Assembly (NCBI GenBank): GCA_012959605.1
Contig: DUCU01000012.1
Location: 1-47,500, forward strand
DNA from: Dehalococcoidia bacterium
Lineage (GTDB): Bacteria; Chloroflexota; Dehalococcoidia; Lucifugimonadales; UBA3495
Direction: 5' to 3'
DNA length: 47,500 bases
The position numbers and the translations under genes were made by a program. Positions 36,530 to 45,036 of this stretch are shown here, in pieces; position 1 is the stretch's first letter, and every line of letters starts with the position of its first letter. Below the pieces are notes generated by a model, which did not search any database, had not been told where the DNA came from, and saw only the letters and a list, made by a program, of their open reading frames with translations.

Positions 36530-37735
36530 ATGACCCAGCAAACCCTGCTGCAAGGCGAATTTGATCCAACGGTTCCCTCACGTATCGTATTCGGCAACGG
36601 CAAAGTCGATTTCTTGAAAGAAGAGGTGCGGAAGCTGGGCGGCAAGCGGGTTCTGGTGCTGTCTGGCAAAACCGTGGCGGAGAAAACCGACTCGGTTTGC
36701 CGGGTCAAGGATGCCCTTGGGGACATGGCGGCGGGTGTTTATTCAAACCTGCCCCAGCGTGCGCCCTTGTCTTCCGCGGTCGAGGCTGCGAACCTGGCAG
36801 TCGCCCAGGGTGTGGATACCCTGGTGGGAGTCGGCGGCAGCACAATTTCAGACGCATCTCGCATGATTGCCGTCTTAATGGCCGAAGGTATCACCACCGA
36901 GGCACAGCTCAGGCAACTTGGTGAAGACCAAGACATGATGCTTTCGCCCAACCTGGAAGGCAAGCCCCTGCCGTTGCAAGTGTCCATCCCGACCACGCTC
37001 TCCGCTGGTGAGTTCAACATGGGCGGCGGCAACGTTCTGGACGACCAGGCTGGTCACAAAATACGTGTTCGCAGTCCTCGCTTGTACGCCGACCTGATAA
37101 TGCTGGACGCGGTGATGACAGAGGGGACGCCCGACTGGCTCTGGCTTTCCACGGGCGTCAAGGCCCTGGACCACTGCATAGAAAGGCTCTACACCACCGG
37201 GAACCAGCCGGCCATCGATGCGCCGATACTGGCTGCGGCCGAGATGATTTTTACCCACCTGCCCAAGTCCAGAGAGTCGGATAACGACCCTGAAGCCCGA
37301 TTGCAGTGTCTGGTGGCAGCTTGGATGTCCATGATGGGCGCGCCCAACTTCGCCACCGGACTTAGTCATGCCATTGGTCATATCATCGGCGTGCATTATT
37401 CCGTGGGCCACGGCTACACGTCATGCGTCACTCAGCCCTATGTCATGGAGTTCAACCGCCCGGTTTCCGCAGCTAAGCAGGCCCTGCTGGCCCGGTCAGC
37501 AGGGCTGGACACTCGTGGCCTCAGTGACGAAGCTGCCGCCGAGGCCGCCGCGCGGGCCGTTGATGACTTCGTCTTGGGATTGGGTATGCCGCACCGGCTT
37601 CGAGAACTTGAGATACCAGAAGAAGACCTTCCTAAGATTGCCGAGTTGGTGTTAACCGATGGTGGTTGCCGCAACAACCCAGTTCCCATCACCTCCTTTG
37701 AACAGGTGATGGAGGTACTCCGTGCGGCTTTTTAG
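36530..37735 (+). CDS. Iron-containing-alcohol-dehydrogenase family, maleylacetate reductase-like
   Basis: 401 aa. The NAD-binding loop GVGGSTISD is at 100-108. The metal-site region is GVKALDHCIE (209-218) and SHAIGHIIGVHYSVGHG (279-295). Fe-dependent members have Asp where K211 stands (pattern G-x-D-A-x-x-H). Maleylacetate reductases, described as not needing a bound metal, also depart from Asp there. With H215, H280, H284 and H294 kept but Asp lost, a maleylacetate-reductase-like activity is the best reading, though the Lys is unusual. Neighbours (LLM oxidoreductase, cupin) fit an aromatic-degradation context. Confidence 0.85.
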   Translation: MTQQTLLQGEFDPTVPSRIVFGNGKVDFLKEEVRKLGGKRVLVLSGKTVAEKTDSVCRVKDALGDMAAGVYSNLPQRAPLSSAVEAANLAVAQGVDTLVGVGGSTISDASRMIAVLMAEGITTEAQLRQLGEDQDMMLSPNLEGKPLPLQVSIPTTLSAGEFNMGGGNVLDDQAGHKIRVRSPRLYADLIMLDAVMTEGTPDWLWLSTGVKALDHCIERLYTTGNQPAIDAPILAAAEMIFTHLPKSRESDNDPEARLQCLVAAWMSMMGAPNFATGLSHAIGHIIGVHYSVGHGYTSCVTQPYVMEFNRPVSAAKQALLARSAGLDTRGLSDEAAAEAAARAVDDFVLGLGMPHRLRELEIPEEDLPKIAELVLTDGGCRNNPVPITSFEQVMEVLRAAF

Positions 37736-37783
37736 GTATTACTGTGAATTTGACCAGTTTCGGCGAGTTGGTCTAATCACAAC

Positions 37784-37864
37784 GAGCCCTTAGACAGGCT
37801 CAGGATGATCGGGTTAGGGGCCAGAAATACCTGTCTCCTCCGCTCATGGTGAGCCCGTCGAACC
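37784..37864. repeat. Inverted pair of the dispersed intergenic motif
   Basis: The first unit (37784-37813) reads CCTTAGACAGGCTCAGGATG plus GGG-rich flank. The second (37840-37864) is CCGCTCATGGTGAGCCCGTC followed by GAACC. The second is the inverted form of the first with several changes. The pair lies in the 192-bp gap between the alcohol-dehydrogenase-like gene and the TPR gene. Confidence 0.6.
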
Positions 37865-37927
37865 ATCGGTAGTCGGCAGACCAATTGCAGTTCCATAAAG
37901 GCGTTGATGAACAAAGGATAATCACCT

Positions 37928-38515
37928 TTGGCAAATCAGAAATTTGATCCTGCCACCCTCTCTGAAATCGAGGCGCGGGCCAGGAAACTCCACTCATCAA
38001 AGCAAATCGCAGCAGCGGTGGATTTGTTGCGTGGGGTTTTGGCTACCAGGTTGGAGGCGCAGGGCGAGAGGCATTTCCAGACCATAAATTCGCGCAGCGG
38101 TCTGGCCCGTTCCCTGCGCGCCATGCATGAATATGACGAGTGCTTTGTTCTCTACACTGAGAATATCCGTATCCACACGGACAAACTTGGACCAGAACAC
38201 CCGCAGACTCTGCGAAGCCTCAGCCGCTTGGCCAACACCTATTTCGCGGCTGGTATGTATGCGGCTGCTAGCCCCATGTTTGTTGAGATATTGGCACTAC
38301 GAGAAAATGTCCTGGGTCGAGACCACCCGGACACCATCCGCAGCCGCAGCAGCTTGGCCAACACTTTGTCAGAGTTGGGTTTGCACAGTGAGGCAGCGGT
38401 TCTGCACCAGGAAATCATTGACGATCGAGTGCGGGTGCTGGGTTCCGACCACCCACGAACCGAACTGAGCCGCGTGCGCCTGGAAACGGTGAATCAATCT
38501 GTTCGACAAAGTTAA
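37928..38515 (+). CDS. Tetratricopeptide repeat protein (kinesin-light-chain type)
   Basis: 195 aa, with at least three repeats of about 42 residues of the kinesin-light-chain TPR type. The recognisable unit is LGxxHPxTxRSxSxLANTxxxxGxxxxAxxxxxEI (for example LGPEHPQTLRSLSRLANTYF and LGRDHPDTIRSRSSLANTLS). The fold is an all-helical protein-binding scaffold, with no catalytic domain attached. The start is TTG with AAGGA about 9 nt upstream; no in-frame ATG exists before the first repeat. It could be a remnant of a larger AfsR/STAND-type protein, but no NTPase or effector domain is next to it. Confidence 0.8.
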   Translation: MANQKFDPATLSEIEARARKLHSSKQIAAAVDLLRGVLATRLEAQGERHFQTINSRSGLARSLRAMHEYDECFVLYTENIRIHTDKLGPEHPQTLRSLSRLANTYFAAGMYAAASPMFVEILALRENVLGRDHPDTIRSRSSLANTLSELGLHSEAAVLHQEIIDDRVRVLGSDHPRTELSRVRLETVNQSVRQS

Positions 38516-38554
38516 TACTAACCAATTACTATACATAAAACTGGAGACTGAGCC

Positions 38555-39508
38555 ATGAAGTACGGTTTCACAATGCCGGGCCGAGGTCCGTTGGCCACGC
38601 CTGAAAGACTAGGCATCGTTGCCAGGAAGGGCGAGGAGTTTGGTTTTGACGCCCTGCTGACTGGGGACCATATTCTGGTGCCCAAAAATATCTCGTCGCC
38701 GTATCCGTATACCGAAGGCGGCGAGTTTCCGGGTTCGTCATCGGGCGAGTCTATGGAGCAGATAACGCTGCTGTCATACATCGCCGGTCAGACCAGCAAA
38801 ATTCGGCTGGTCACCAGTGTGTTGATCGTCCCACATCGGAACCCGTTAATCGCCGCTAAGTCGCTGGCGACCCTGGACGTTCTCTCCGGAGGCCGTTTGG
38901 TGGTGGGTGTTGGCGTTGGTTGGATGCGCGAGGAATTTGAGGCTTTGGGCCTGCCACCATTTGAAGAACGGGGCGCGGTGACCGATGAATACATCCGTGC
39001 CTTTAAAGTTCTGTGGACTGAAGACGACCCCCATTTTGAGGGCAAGTACATCAGCTTTGACGACATTACTTTTCTGCCCAAGCCGGTGCAGAAGCCGCAT
39101 CCGCCGATCTGGGTGGGCGGTGAGAGTCGTCCGGCGCTGCGCCGAACAGCAGAACTGGCTGACGGCTGGTATCCCCTGGGTTCCAACCCCACCTTCCCCA
39201 TGGGCACGCCGGATGAGTTGAAGGCGGGATTGGACCGCTTGGCCCAATACGCGCAACGTTTCGACCGCGACCCAAAAACCATTGAGACCATCTACCGCAC
39301 GCATCAGTTTGAGTTGACCAAAGATGCGGGCGGGGCAGATAGGTTGCCGTTCGTGGGCGACGCCGACCAGATTGCCGGCGACATCCGCCGCTACCAGGAC
39401 ATGGGCGTGACCACCATGATCTGGGACTTCCTGCGGCAGACCGATGATCTGGACCAGATGTTGGGGCTGATGGAAGACTTCTCGAATCAGGTCTGGCCCC
39501 GGGTTTAA
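38555..39508 (+). CDS. LLM class F420-dependent oxidoreductase
   Basis: 317-aa luciferase-like TIM barrel. Landmarks: FGFDALLTGDHIL, VPHRNPLIAAKSLATLDVLSGGRLVVGVGVGWMREEFEALG (about 92-131, in adjoining blocks), and KPHPPIWVGGESRPALRR. The GVGVGWMREEF signature is typical of F420-dependent subfamilies. Substrate unknown. GGAG lies 8 nt before the ATG. It follows the TPR gene by 40 bp. F420 biosynthesis genes are not in the window. Confidence 0.92.
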   Translation: MKYGFTMPGRGPLATPERLGIVARKGEEFGFDALLTGDHILVPKNISSPYPYTEGGEFPGSSSGESMEQITLLSYIAGQTSKIRLVTSVLIVPHRNPLIAAKSLATLDVLSGGRLVVGVGVGWMREEFEALGLPPFEERGAVTDEYIRAFKVLWTEDDPHFEGKYISFDDITFLPKPVQKPHPPIWVGGESRPALRRTAELADGWYPLGSNPTFPMGTPDELKAGLDRLAQYAQRFDRDPKTIETIYRTHQFELTKDAGGADRLPFVGDADQIAGDIRRYQDMGVTTMIWDFLRQTDDLDQMLGLMEDFSNQVWPRV

Positions 39509-39518
39509 GGCCTAGGGT

Positions 39519-40367
39519 TCAGTGGATTTGCCGGATCCAAAAACTTGAAATACGGCTCTCGGTTGGTGCGAATTCCGGGAAAGTAGAGGGAACAGCCTCG
39601 GGGCTATTCACGCTCATGTATTGCGAAGGCCAGATGATTTCAAAGTCGTGGTTGACTTGTAAAAATGCCTGGAGCAGGTACTGTTTCGTCCAAAAATTGT
39701 GGTCCAATGTGACCCAATATTTCCAATAATCTCTGGGCAAAAGAATATCGTGCCAGTGGATTATTACTCCAACTTTAAGGCGGGGCACAATCTCCAGGAT
39801 TTCATAGTTAACATCCCCTCCGATCTTTACGATATGGGGAGGAGTCTATGAACAGTAAATCTCAGTCAGTGATTTCTCCGAAAGCGACTTTCTGGATGGG
39901 TTCGCGGATGATCCTAGACAATCCTGGGGTGTCTTCCAGCAACGTGGTCCGAGGTTGTGGATCGATTGCCACAACCTCGGACCACCAGACCCGCTCATGG
40001 TGATGGCAGCCGCGGCGACGCCAGTGGAATAACCACTCCCCACTTCAACAATCTTTCGTGGTTGATGATGCCTAATCATCGCGTGGAGGATGGTTGCGTC
40101 TATGGGCGATATCCAGGGGTTCTCAGAGAACTTCACTTCCCCGGAATACTTAGGGAATACTTGGGTGAGATATTCTTCTTGGACGGCCTGGTTTCAATCT
40201 ATTCCTACGCAATCAGATTGGGAATTAAAAAGGCTGTCACCCATCTCCGTGGAACGTGAAATCGGAGAATTGTAACTGGCGGCGACCACCTGGAATCCCA
40301 TGGACTCGAACAAACGGGATAATCGCCGGACTGCCTTGTTGGCAGCACGTCTAAGTAAATTCGCCAA
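39519..40367 (-). pseudogene. Decayed class I SAM-dependent methyltransferase
   Basis: Coding fragments read in order on the minus strand. They are an N-terminal helix set (MANLLRRAANKAVRR, from TTG 40367 with AGGA upstream), the SAM-binding block IRHHQPRKIVEVGSGYSTG, then EVVAIDPQPRTTLLEDTP, DLLFIDSS, and VGVIIHWHDILLP to the end. Lesions: in-frame TGA after VGID (near 40190), a frameshift near 39985-40005, another in-frame TGA just before DLLFIDSS (near 39858), and a one-base shift in the C-run at about 39839-39843. At least four lesions make this a clear relic. The TGAs fall where Trp and Gly are expected, so they are not selenocysteine. Confidence 0.85.
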
Positions 40368-40532
40368 AATTGTTCCTCGGTAACCGAGTCCTTAAAATGA
40401 GATTTCGCAGTTCTGGACTACACCCATATGACATGGTGCATCAAACTTCCTTGTCACTGTAACTAGAGAACGATGCGGTTTACGCCTGTTCGGCTTCTGC
40501 CAGTTGAAAGTAGATGCTTAAGGGCTTAAGGG

Positions 40533-41504
40533 TTAGCCTCGAAAACCCTTGAAATACAGTTCCCTAAGTCGAGTCATGTGGGCCGGACCGATGGGATCCA
40601 TGTCCATGCAACTGGCCATTTCCTCGGTCTCTGCTTGGTTCTTCACGCCGGGAACGGTGGTGTGAATATCACGGTTCATCAGGCAGAAAATCGTAGCAGC
40701 CTGGGACAGTGTATCGATAGGGCTGTTTAGCAGGAATTCTAGTCGGGCTGCGCTGACAACATCCTGGCGTAGCAACTCGTTATCAGCCGAGACTGGACGG
40801 TCCACGGCGGCGGACAGGGCGCCTGCGGCGTGGGACCGAATTCCAATCACACCCATGTTGTGTGTCTTGGCCAGTGGGATATTTTGGCCGTTGTCGAACA
40901 GATTAACCCCCGGCGGCGGTGGGCGCATGGCGGTCCAATTCAGAAGATTATAGTAGGCCAGAACCGTATCCCAGTCTCCGGTTTCCATAATATGGTTCAG
41001 GGTTGGTACGTGGTGGTCCATGGCGGAAAGTCCGATGAACCGGACTTTTCCAGACTTCTGCATGGCCTTGTACGCTTCCAGCACCGGGCCCACCACGTCT
41101 TCGGCGGAGATCGAGTTTGGCGTGTCGCCCCTGCTTTCGGTGAACCGGTTGTGGACGTGTAAAATGTCCACCGAATCCCGCTTCAATAAACGCAGACTGG
41201 TTTCCATGGAGCGTTGCACGGCACCGGTAACATCGTCCATATCTTCGGCGGCTAGTCTGACCTTGGTGCCAATAATCACCTCTTCGGTGCGGCCTTCCAG
41301 GGCCAAACCGAGGGCTTCTTCCGCCTTTCCGCTTCCGTAGGCCGGTGCAACATCAAAGTAATTGATACCAAAATCCAGCGCGCTATGGACTGCTCTGATG
41401 GCTTCGTCGCGGGTGGTTTCGCCCCAGACTTGGCCAATTCCACCGCCGCCAAACCCAACGCGAGATACGTTCAGCCCAGTGCGCCCAAGTGCGTTGTATT
41501 CCAA
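40533..41504 (-). CDS. Aldo/keto reductase
   Basis: 323-aa NADPH-type TIM-barrel reductase. The catalytic tetrad is recognisable as D51 and Y56 (FDVAPAYGSGKAEEALG), K81 (IIGTKVRL) and H118 (SVDILHVHN). The closest subfamily by eye is the L-fucose/D-threo-aldose dehydrogenase-like group (LGRTGLNVSRVGFGGGGIG at the start). Substrate unknown. The start codon is TTG (41502-41504), with GGGGGA 3-4 nt upstream. It is preceded 82 bp upstream on the same strand by a VOC gene and may share its transcript. Confidence 0.9.
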   Translation of the reverse strand: MEYNALGRTGLNVSRVGFGGGGIGQVWGETTRDEAIRAVHSALDFGINYFDVAPAYGSGKAEEALGLALEGRTEEVIIGTKVRLAAEDMDDVTGAVQRSMETSLRLLKRDSVDILHVHNRFTESRGDTPNSISAEDVVGPVLEAYKAMQKSGKVRFIGLSAMDHHVPTLNHIMETGDWDTVLAYYNLLNWTAMRPPPPGVNLFDNGQNIPLAKTHNMGVIGIRSHAAGALSAAVDRPVSADNELLRQDVVSAARLEFLLNSPIDTLSQAATIFCLMNRDIHTTVPGVKNQAETEEMASCMDMDPIGPAHMTRLRELYFKGFRG

Positions 41505-41586
41505 AAATCCCCCTAGCCCCTTTTCGAAAATGGGACTTTGTGTCGATTAATAATTCAATTAGTGCCGCGGGTTGGCAGTGCCGGAT

Positions 41587-41994
41587 TTACGCTGACTCGC
41601 CTTCAGCCAACTGGAAATGAATCCCAAGAGAGCTGTCGGTCTCGATGTTCGCAGTTTTATAGCCGAAGGGACTCACTGCAGGCGCATCGCCGCGCATGGT
41701 GCTGCCACTGTCTTGCAGGCTCTTGAAGGCGGCTTCGATGCCGTCAACACCCCAGGCCACGTGCATCACTCCGGGGCCGGTGGCCTTCAATTGCCGTGCC
41801 ATCGTGGTGTCTTCGCGAAGAGGCTCAAAGAAGTCGACCAGGGTTTCCCCGATGCGGAAGAGAATGGACTTGAAACCCTGCTCAGGGAACTCATCGGTTG
41901 AGATCGGCTTTATACCAAAGCTCTTTTCCATGTAGGTGGCCATGTCGGAGATATTCTCCACCACATAGGTCACATGGTGTACTTTGTTTAGCAT
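41587..41994 (-). CDS. VOC family protein, methylmalonyl-CoA epimerase-like
   Basis: 135 aa in one VOC module pair. Likely metal ligands: H7 (VHHVTYVV), E57 (VDFFEPL), H78 (VMHVAWGVDGIEAAF), and a fourth in the C-terminal strand GIHFQLAEGE (Q128 or E131). The layout and size resemble methylmalonyl-CoA epimerase, but no mutase gene is nearby, so a lactoylglutathione-lyase or other VOC role is equally open. GGAGG lies 5 nt before the ATG. It is divergent from the alpha/beta hydrolase, with an inverted repeat between them. Confidence 0.85.
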   Translation of the reverse strand: MLNKVHHVTYVVENISDMATYMEKSFGIKPISTDEFPEQGFKSILFRIGETLVDFFEPLREDTTMARQLKATGPGVMHVAWGVDGIEAAFKSLQDSGSTMRGDAPAVSPFGYKTANIETDSSLGIHFQLAEGESA

Positions 41995-42093
41995 TGTTGC
42001 CTCCAGATACTTGAGATTGGCCGAAGCCTAGCCTGTTTGCCGGAGCGTGGCAACCCCCAAATTGACGGCCTTCGCCGGGCGGCATAGAATCGG

Positions 42094-42126
42094 ATTCGAC
42101 TGGGAGTAAAACGTACCCAGTCGAAT
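42094..42126. promoter_or_regulatory. 11-bp inverted repeat before the alpha/beta hydrolase
   Basis: ATTCGACTGGG (42094-42104) and CCCAGTCGAAT (42116-42126) flank an 11-nt AT-rich spacer. It ends 18 bp before the hydrolase ATG and just before its GGAG site. It could be an operator for the divergent VOC and hydrolase genes, or a 5' hairpin of the hydrolase mRNA. Confidence 0.55.
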
Positions 42127-42144
42127 ACAAATCGGAGTACGACC

Positions 42145-42978
42145 ATGCCCATTTTTTCATCCGACGGTGTTGAAATTTACTACCAGGTGGCTGGCGAAGG
42201 CTACCCCATAGTGCTGGCCCACGAATTTGCCGGAGACATCACTAGCTGGGACCCTCAGGTGAATTACTTCTCCAGGCGCTACCAGGTGATTACCTATTGT
42301 CACCGAGGGTATCCGCCGTCTGAGGTTCCCGACGACCCAGAGGCGTACTCCCAAGACATCCAGGTAGAAGACCTGCGCCGCCTGCTACAGCACTTGGGAA
42401 TCGAACAGGCTCACATCGGCGGTCTTTCAATGGGTGGTACGTTGACGATCGGGTTTGCCATCGCGCATCCGGAGATGTGTCGGTCACTTGTCGTAGCCTC
42501 GGCAGGCGCTGGCTCCGATCCGGGTGACCGGGAACGTTTGGTGGCGTCGTGGCAGGCGCTTAGCGAGTCGATGGTCTCCGAGGGTATGGAGAAGTTTGCT
42601 GATAATTACGCTCGGGGTGCGGAGCGACAACAATTCCTGCGCAAAGACCCAGTCGGCTGGGCCAAGTTTCATGCGGGACTGGCAGCCCACTCCGCCCAAG
42701 GGTCTTCACTGACCTTTAGAGGGGTTCAAATGAAGAGAAAGACCATCTTACAGTTAGAAAAAGAACTGCAGCAAATCAAGATACCGACCTTGGTGATGAT
42801 CGGCGATGAAGACACTCCCTGTGTGGACGCGGCCATCTTCATGAAGAGGCACATCCCATCTTGCGGATTGTCTGTCTTCCCCCAAGCTGGTCATACCATC
42901 AACCTTGAAGAGCCAGACTTGTACAACCGCACCGTTTCAGACTTCCTGATCGCAGTGGAAGCCGGCAAGTGGGTTTAG
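42145..42978 (+). CDS. Alpha/beta hydrolase
   Basis: 277 aa. The catalytic triad can be proposed: nucleophile S95 in GGLSMGG, acid D223 in GDEDTPC, and H250 in QAGHTINLEEP. The oxyanion region is LAHEFAGD (24-31). The cap region lies at about 130-200. The family hydrolyses esters, lactones, C-C bonds or other substrates, and the specific one is not determined. It resembles enol-lactone/meta-cleavage hydrolases only in general layout. GGAG is 7 nt before the ATG. It is divergent from the VOC gene. Confidence 0.9.
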   Translation: MPIFSSDGVEIYYQVAGEGYPIVLAHEFAGDITSWDPQVNYFSRRYQVITYCHRGYPPSEVPDDPEAYSQDIQVEDLRRLLQHLGIEQAHIGGLSMGGTLTIGFAIAHPEMCRSLVVASAGAGSDPGDRERLVASWQALSESMVSEGMEKFADNYARGAERQQFLRKDPVGWAKFHAGLAAHSAQGSSLTFRGVQMKRKTILQLEKELQQIKIPTLVMIGDEDTPCVDAAIFMKRHIPSCGLSVFPQAGHTINLEEPDLYNRTVSDFLIAVEAGKWV

Positions 42979-43011
42979 GCGGGCGTGAATTCCAAACCAA
43001 ATCGTCAGGAT

Positions 43012-43092
43012 TGTCACCCTGAGCTTGCCGAAGGGTCTGCCATGTTTGATGAGAATTTGCCCCTCGCTTCGAGAACGTTGGCAGACCCTTCG
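43012..43092. repeat. Intergenic element with 14-bp perfect inverted arms
   Basis: CGAAGGGTCTGCCA (43029-43042) and TGGCAGACCCTTCG (43079-43092) are perfect inverted copies 36 nt apart. GTCACCCTGAGCTTGCCG leads into the left arm and resembles the end motif of the element at 12574-12654. It lies between convergent hydrolase and LLM oxidoreductase genes and could also act as a weak bidirectional stop. Confidence 0.65.
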
Positions 43093-43159
43093 TTGCCCAA
43101 CCCGACAAGTCTGGCCGAGGCACCTCAGCACGACAGGGCTTTGAAGGGGGTTGCGGTAC

Positions 43160-44182
43160 TTATCGCTGTAATCCCTCAATCACTTTTCGCACCTCAGCCT
43201 CATCTGAACTGGCCGGCCCAATTCCGTTGAAGACTACCTCGTCCAGAAGACCGTCGAAGCGTTCTTTCATTAGACCGGGTATCTCGCTGTAGCCGCCAAT
43301 CACCGCGAAGGCGTCGAAAATCTCGTCAGTGATTAGGTCTGTCATCTCGTCCCATTTCTGTTTTAGGGACATCTCGTGTAGCCAAACGCCCAATTCTTCA
43401 AAACCCTGCACCTCCAGCACCTTGGAGTAACTGCGGGTGGAGCAATAGAAAGCTATCTGCTTTCTCGTGGCCAACTTATTGGCTTCGATGGCTGCCTGGT
43501 TGGGGCCCGTCACTATGAAAGACGAGTTGCTGAGGTTGACCGACTTCGGGTCGCGGCCCGCTTTGGCAGCGCCGTCCGCGATATTGGGGGCAATCACTTC
43601 CTTGAGGTATTTGGGAGTGGTCAGGGGATGCAGCGCGATACCGTCGCCGACCTCGCCGACCACGCGACAGTTGTAGGGGTTCACGGCGCTGATGAACACC
43701 GGCGGGTTGGGCTGCTCAGACTTGCCGGGGCTGAAGAATGGAGTCATCAGGGAAAAGTTGTAGTGTTCGCCGTGGTGCGCCAACCTCTCTCCGGTCTGCC
43801 AGGCATCCCAGATGGCGCGTAACGACTGGACGTACTCTCGCATCCGGGGACCCGGCGCGGTCCATTCCGTGGAGAAACGCCGCTGGATGTGCCCTTTGAC
43901 CTGAGTTCCTAGGCCCAACCGGAAACGGCCGTTGGAAAAGTCCTGCAGATCTCTGGCCGCGTAGGCCATCACCATGGGCGACCGGGGAAAAGCGATGGCG
44001 ACCCGGGTCTCAAGTGTTACCCGGGAAGTCGTGGAGGCCGCCATCATCAGCGGCAGCATTGGGTCGTGGGCCGCGTCCTCGGTGCAAAGACCGTCGTAGC
44101 CCATGGACTCAGCCCACTTTGCTTCGTCGGCGATGCCCTTCAGGTTGCCAGTTGTGAGGTGATAGAGAACCTTGAAACCCAT
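43160..44182 (-). CDS. LLM class F420-dependent oxidoreductase
   Basis: 340-aa luciferase-like TIM barrel. Landmarks are DGLCTEDAAHDPMLPLMMAA, AIAFPRSPMVMAYAARDLQDFSNGRFRLGLGTQVKGHI (in adjoining blocks), and PPVFISAVNPYNCRVVGEVGDGIALHPL. The run FPRSPMVMAYAARDLQ followed by FRLGLGTQVKGH is characteristic of one F420-dependent subfamily. Its substrate is unknown. GGGAG lies 6 nt upstream of the ATG. It stands 30 bp downstream of the three tandem SDR genes on the same strand, so they likely form one operon of redox enzymes. Confidence 0.92.
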   Translation of the reverse strand: MGFKVLYHLTTGNLKGIADEAKWAESMGYDGLCTEDAAHDPMLPLMMAASTTSRVTLETRVAIAFPRSPMVMAYAARDLQDFSNGRFRLGLGTQVKGHIQRRFSTEWTAPGPRMREYVQSLRAIWDAWQTGERLAHHGEHYNFSLMTPFFSPGKSEQPNPPVFISAVNPYNCRVVGEVGDGIALHPLTTPKYLKEVIAPNIADGAAKAGRDPKSVNLSNSSFIVTGPNQAAIEANKLATRKQIAFYCSTRSYSKVLEVQGFEELGVWLHEMSLKQKWDEMTDLITDEIFDAFAVIGGYSEIPGLMKERFDGLLDEVVFNGIGPASSDEAEVRKVIEGLQR

Positions 44183-44212
44183 GCTTGTCTCCCGATTTAG
44201 ATCGTTAAACGA

Positions 44213-44962
44213 TCACTTAGCTGTAAAACCGCCATCGACCGCCAGTTCAGCCCCCGTGATGTAGGAAGCCTCGTCGGACGCCAGGAATAACACGGCGTTG
44301 GCGACTTCTTCGATGCGCCCTTCCCGCCCCAAGGGAGTCTGCTCCAGGCTGCCGCGGCGTTGGTCCTGGTCGTAGGCGATGCCCGAGGCCATGGGCGGCA
44401 TGAACCCCGGATGCACCGAGTTCACGCGGATGTTGTCCTTGCCGTGGCGGACGGCCATGGCCTTTGAGAAGATCCTCACCGCCCCCTTGGAAGCATTATA
44501 GGCGGGGTGCCCTCCGGCCGAGCCCACCAGACCCATGATGGATGAAATGTTGATGATGGACCCACCACCGGCATCTAGCATCTTAGGCACGGCGGCCCGG
44601 GTTCCCAGGAAAACACCTTTGGAGTTGACCTCCATGATCTTGTCCCAGGCGTCGATGCCGGTGTCGTCGGTGAAGGCTCGGCTGCTAATGCCGGCATTGT
44701 TGACCAGCACGTCCAACTTGCCAAAGCTGGAAACCGCCAGATCGACGGCTTTGGCCCAATCGGCTTCCTGGGTGACGTCCAATCTGGTATACAGCGCCTG
44801 CCCGCCGGCCTCGGCGATCTGGGCCTCGACAGCTTTGCCGTCGTCTTCCGAGATGTCTCCGATGACAACCTTGGCGCCCTCCCGGGCGAAAATTCGGGCC
44901 TCTTCGGCGCCCATACCGCGGGCGCCCCCTGAAATCAGGGCCACTTTTCCGTCTAATCGCAT
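44213..44962 (-). CDS. SDR family oxidoreductase (tandem copy 3)
   Basis: 249 aa. SGGARGMG (11-18) stands in place of the usual TGxxxGxG (Ser for Thr at position 11). NNAG is at 88-91, and the active-site Y155 and K159 lie in HPAYNASKG. IGDIS (34-38) gives an Asp at the cofactor-selecting position, favouring NAD. It is the third of three SDR genes in a row on the minus strand and the most diverged of them. GGAGAG lies 5 nt before the ATG. The substrate is unknown. Confidence 0.93.
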   Translation of the reverse strand: MRLDGKVALISGGARGMGAEEARIFAREGAKVVIGDISEDDGKAVEAQIAEAGGQALYTRLDVTQEADWAKAVDLAVSSFGKLDVLVNNAGISSRAFTDDTGIDAWDKIMEVNSKGVFLGTRAAVPKMLDAGGGSIINISSIMGLVGSAGGHPAYNASKGAVRIFSKAMAVRHGKDNIRVNSVHPGFMPPMASGIAYDQDQRRGSLEQTPLGREGRIEEVANAVLFLASDEASYITGAELAVDGGFTAK

Positions 44963-45036
44963 GTTATCTCTCCAACAGAGGTTGATTACCGGCTAACAGC
45001 GTGTTGTTGCACCACAAATACTCGTTTTATCGTGAA

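Noticed and set aside
39846-40200. In-frame TGA codons in the methyltransferase relic as possible selenocysteines
   Set aside because: They fall where Trp and Gly are expected, and the gene also has frameshifts, so decay explains them.
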